A stretch of DNA of 64,000 nucleotides from assembly GCA_036898135.1 (NCBI GenBank), contig CM072522.1, positions 8,903,686 through 8,967,685 of the forward strand, given 5' to 3'. A program made the translations under genes and the position numbers. Numbering within the stretch: position 1 is the first letter of the stretch; each line of letters begins with the position of its first letter. This stretch comes from Oncomelania hupensis (lineage: Eukaryota > Mollusca > Gastropoda > Littorinimorpha > Pomatiopsidae). This document shows, piece by piece, positions 62,276 through 64,000 of this stretch. The notes below the pieces were generated by a model. It was not told the origin of the DNA, ran no database searches, and saw nothing but the letters and a program-made list of their open reading frames with translations.

Positions 62276-62655
62276 CCCTCACAGCAGATCTCCAACGAAG
62301 AATACAAAAGCATGGAGATGAGGTGCTACAGAAGACTCCTGGGCATTTCCTATACCTAGCACATCACCAACGACGAAGTCCGACAGACCAGCAGAAACTC
62401 CGATGGCATGACCACATCACCAGATCATCAGGTCTTGCAAAGACCATCCTCCAAGGCACAGTGCAAGGAGGTAGAGGAAGAGGGAGACCGAAAAGGAGAT
62501 GGGAGGACAACATTCGAGAATGGACTGGTTTGACACTGAGCGAAACAATCAGGGTTGCTGGGGACAGAAAAGATGGAGTACGCTGTTTAAACGATCATCT
62601 GTGGTGCCCCTACGACCTCCGAGTTTCTGGATAAGATAGAATATGATAGGATAGG
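62272..62655 (+). pseudogene. RTE-type LINE 3' fragment, opposite orientation
   Basis: It starts at GACCCTCACAGCAGATC and ends in the (GATAG)n-like tail at about 62630-62655. It encodes GLAKTILQGTVQGGRGRGRP and KRRWEDNIREWTGLTLSETI, with a small deletion before it. It lies between two minus-strand RTE pieces. Confidence 0.85.
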
Positions 62656-64000
62656 AGTATTATTTTCAGGAAGACCTTGCTGGGATGGCTGATGAGACTG
62701 ATGGTGCGGTGATTTTCACATTCCTGAAGGTTACCTTTCTTTGGAAGAGTGATGACAAGCGACTGGGTCCATGGTGTAGGCCACTCCCCACTCTGCCAGA
62801 TCTTGTTACAGATAATGGTGAGGGCGTCAATCATCGCTTCTCCTCCTGCTTGAAGTAATTCTGCAGGTATATTGTCCACTCCTGCTGACTTCCTCTTATG
62901 CAGCGATTGCACTGCTGCCTCAACTTCTTCTCGGAGAATTGGGAGGATTTCTTCTTCTTCTCTGTTCTGGGGACGTGCTAGAGCTGATGGCCTCTGTCCA
63001 TCAATCCAAGAGCTCTTGCTCTTCTGTAAGGCATATGCCAGACTTGCTTTGGATCGTGGAGACTTTCGGCTGTTTAACACTTGTCATCCGCTTCACAGTC
63101 TGGTAGGTTTTCTTTCTTTTGTTCTTGTTCAGACTGTTCTCTATTTCCTGGCATTGATCTTCTATCCAGTTCTCCTTTGCTGTGTGCATGCCTTTTCGGA
63201 TGTCTTTGTGGATTTTTCGGCAGGCATTACCTCCCTGTGAGGTGTTCTTTTTCTTTTTCATCTCTCTTCATTTGTCACGCAGGTCCAAAAGTTCAGGCGT
63301 GATCCACGGTTTCTTCTTTGGGCGGTGCTTGCCAAGGATCTTAGTAGTTGCATCTGTCAGAGCTGAGTTAAAGGAGGTGGTCATGGTGTTAACATCTACT
63401 TCACTAGCTCCCAAAATGAGCAGTGGTGCAAATTTCCCTTCATTTGTTGCTTGGTATATTTTTGCCACCTCCAGGTCTTGCAGATTGTCCAGGTCGAGCT
63501 TCAGTTTGGTGCACTTTGAAGTGTTTGCTCTCTTCAAGTGGAGCCGGAAAGACATCATCATGAGATCGTGGTCACTTCCGATGTCTGCTCCTAGAAAGGT
63601 GCGTGTCCTGCCAATGTTGACGCTTGATCTGAAGCGTGTCTTGACCATGATGTAGTCGATCTGGTTGTGATGCTCCCTGCTGGGACTGTACTGTGTCCAT
63701 GGTCTGGATTTTGTGTAAAGACCAAGCGTGTTAGCCAGTATCAGATTGTTGTATCCAGCAAACTCCAAGAGTCTGAGACCTCTGTCATTTGTCTCGTTGT
63801 TGCAGTGGGGGCCACATGTGTCTCCTTATTTGTGGTACGCATCTTGGCAAACCTTGGCATTCTAGTTAGCTTGCACTATAACTAGTTCCTTCTTCGGCAC
63901 TTGGTCATGGACAGCCTGTAGATTTTCATAGAAATCCTCGACTTCGCTGTCATCATAGTTTGATGTTGGGGCATAGACTTGGATGATGGTGATGTTGAAA
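62656..64000 (-). pseudogene. RTE-type LINE: endonuclease and RT N-terminal part
   Basis: From the right edge, the minus strand encodes the CFDP2-like endonuclease with EFAGYNNLILANTLGLYTKS, QIDYIMVKTRF and the catalytic LGADIGSDHDLMMMSF. A linker follows, then the RT start (HKRKSAGVDNIPAELLQAGG, ITLPKKGNLQECENHRTISL) as far as SHPSKVFLKII, where it stops. At least two frameshifts occur. The RT catalytic core is missing from this copy. The 5' end lies beyond the window. Confidence 0.88.

Overview
The window is nuclear DNA from a multicellular animal. The evidence is a cathepsin L gene split by GT-AG introns, APE-type LINEs, an LTR retrotransposon, tRNA-derived SINEs and very dense di-, tri- and tetranucleotide microsatellites. 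The repeat style (RTE LINEs with a CFDP2-like endonuclease, a LINE carrying a 2A-like peptide, long trinucleotide tracts) suggests a marine lophotrochozoan, most likely a mollusc and perhaps a gastropod. That assignment is inference; no rRNA or mitochondrial marker is present.

Only one host gene is convincing: a cathepsin L-like cysteine protease on the + strand (coding exons 26919-34935, 8 exons, 327 aa), with signal peptide, ERFNIN-like propeptide and an intact Q/C/H/N active site. Its introns hold long microsatellites, two tRNA-derived SINEs, an RTE reverse-transcriptase fragment and a solo LTR with a perfect 5-bp target duplication. A TATA box followed by a splice donor at 17485-17591 could be its distant non-coding first exon, but this is speculative.

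Two large mobile elements fill 37.7-53.1 kb. The first (37689-42917, +) is a nearly complete two-ORF LINE. Its ORF1 carries a 2A-type ribosome-skipping motif and its ORF2 has endonuclease and reverse transcriptase with one frameshift. The second (44817-53084, -) is a complete Ty3/gypsy-type LTR retrotransposon with 1533-bp LTRs and AGAAT target duplications. Its pol order is protease-integrase-RT-RNase H, the Gmr1-type (copia-like) arrangement. A 14-nt near-tandem duplication disrupts its integrase.

The flanks (1-26 kb and 53-64 kb) are layered repeats. They contain at least seven separate RTE LINE insertions with (GATAG)n tails, relics of several CR1/L2-like LINEs, three tRNA-derived SINE families and one SINE with a 5S-rRNA-like promoter. 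They also contain foldback elements sharing a TTGACCTA...TAGGTCAA palindrome, and a roughly 680-bp retroposon ending in a conserved 3' hairpin. That 3' hairpin also occurs alone as 57-58-bp insertions with target duplications, in one case nested in its own relative. Many trinucleotide tracts start exactly at the 3' ends of these retroelements. Coordinates of relics and diverged repeats are approximate; target-duplication boundaries were read base by base.
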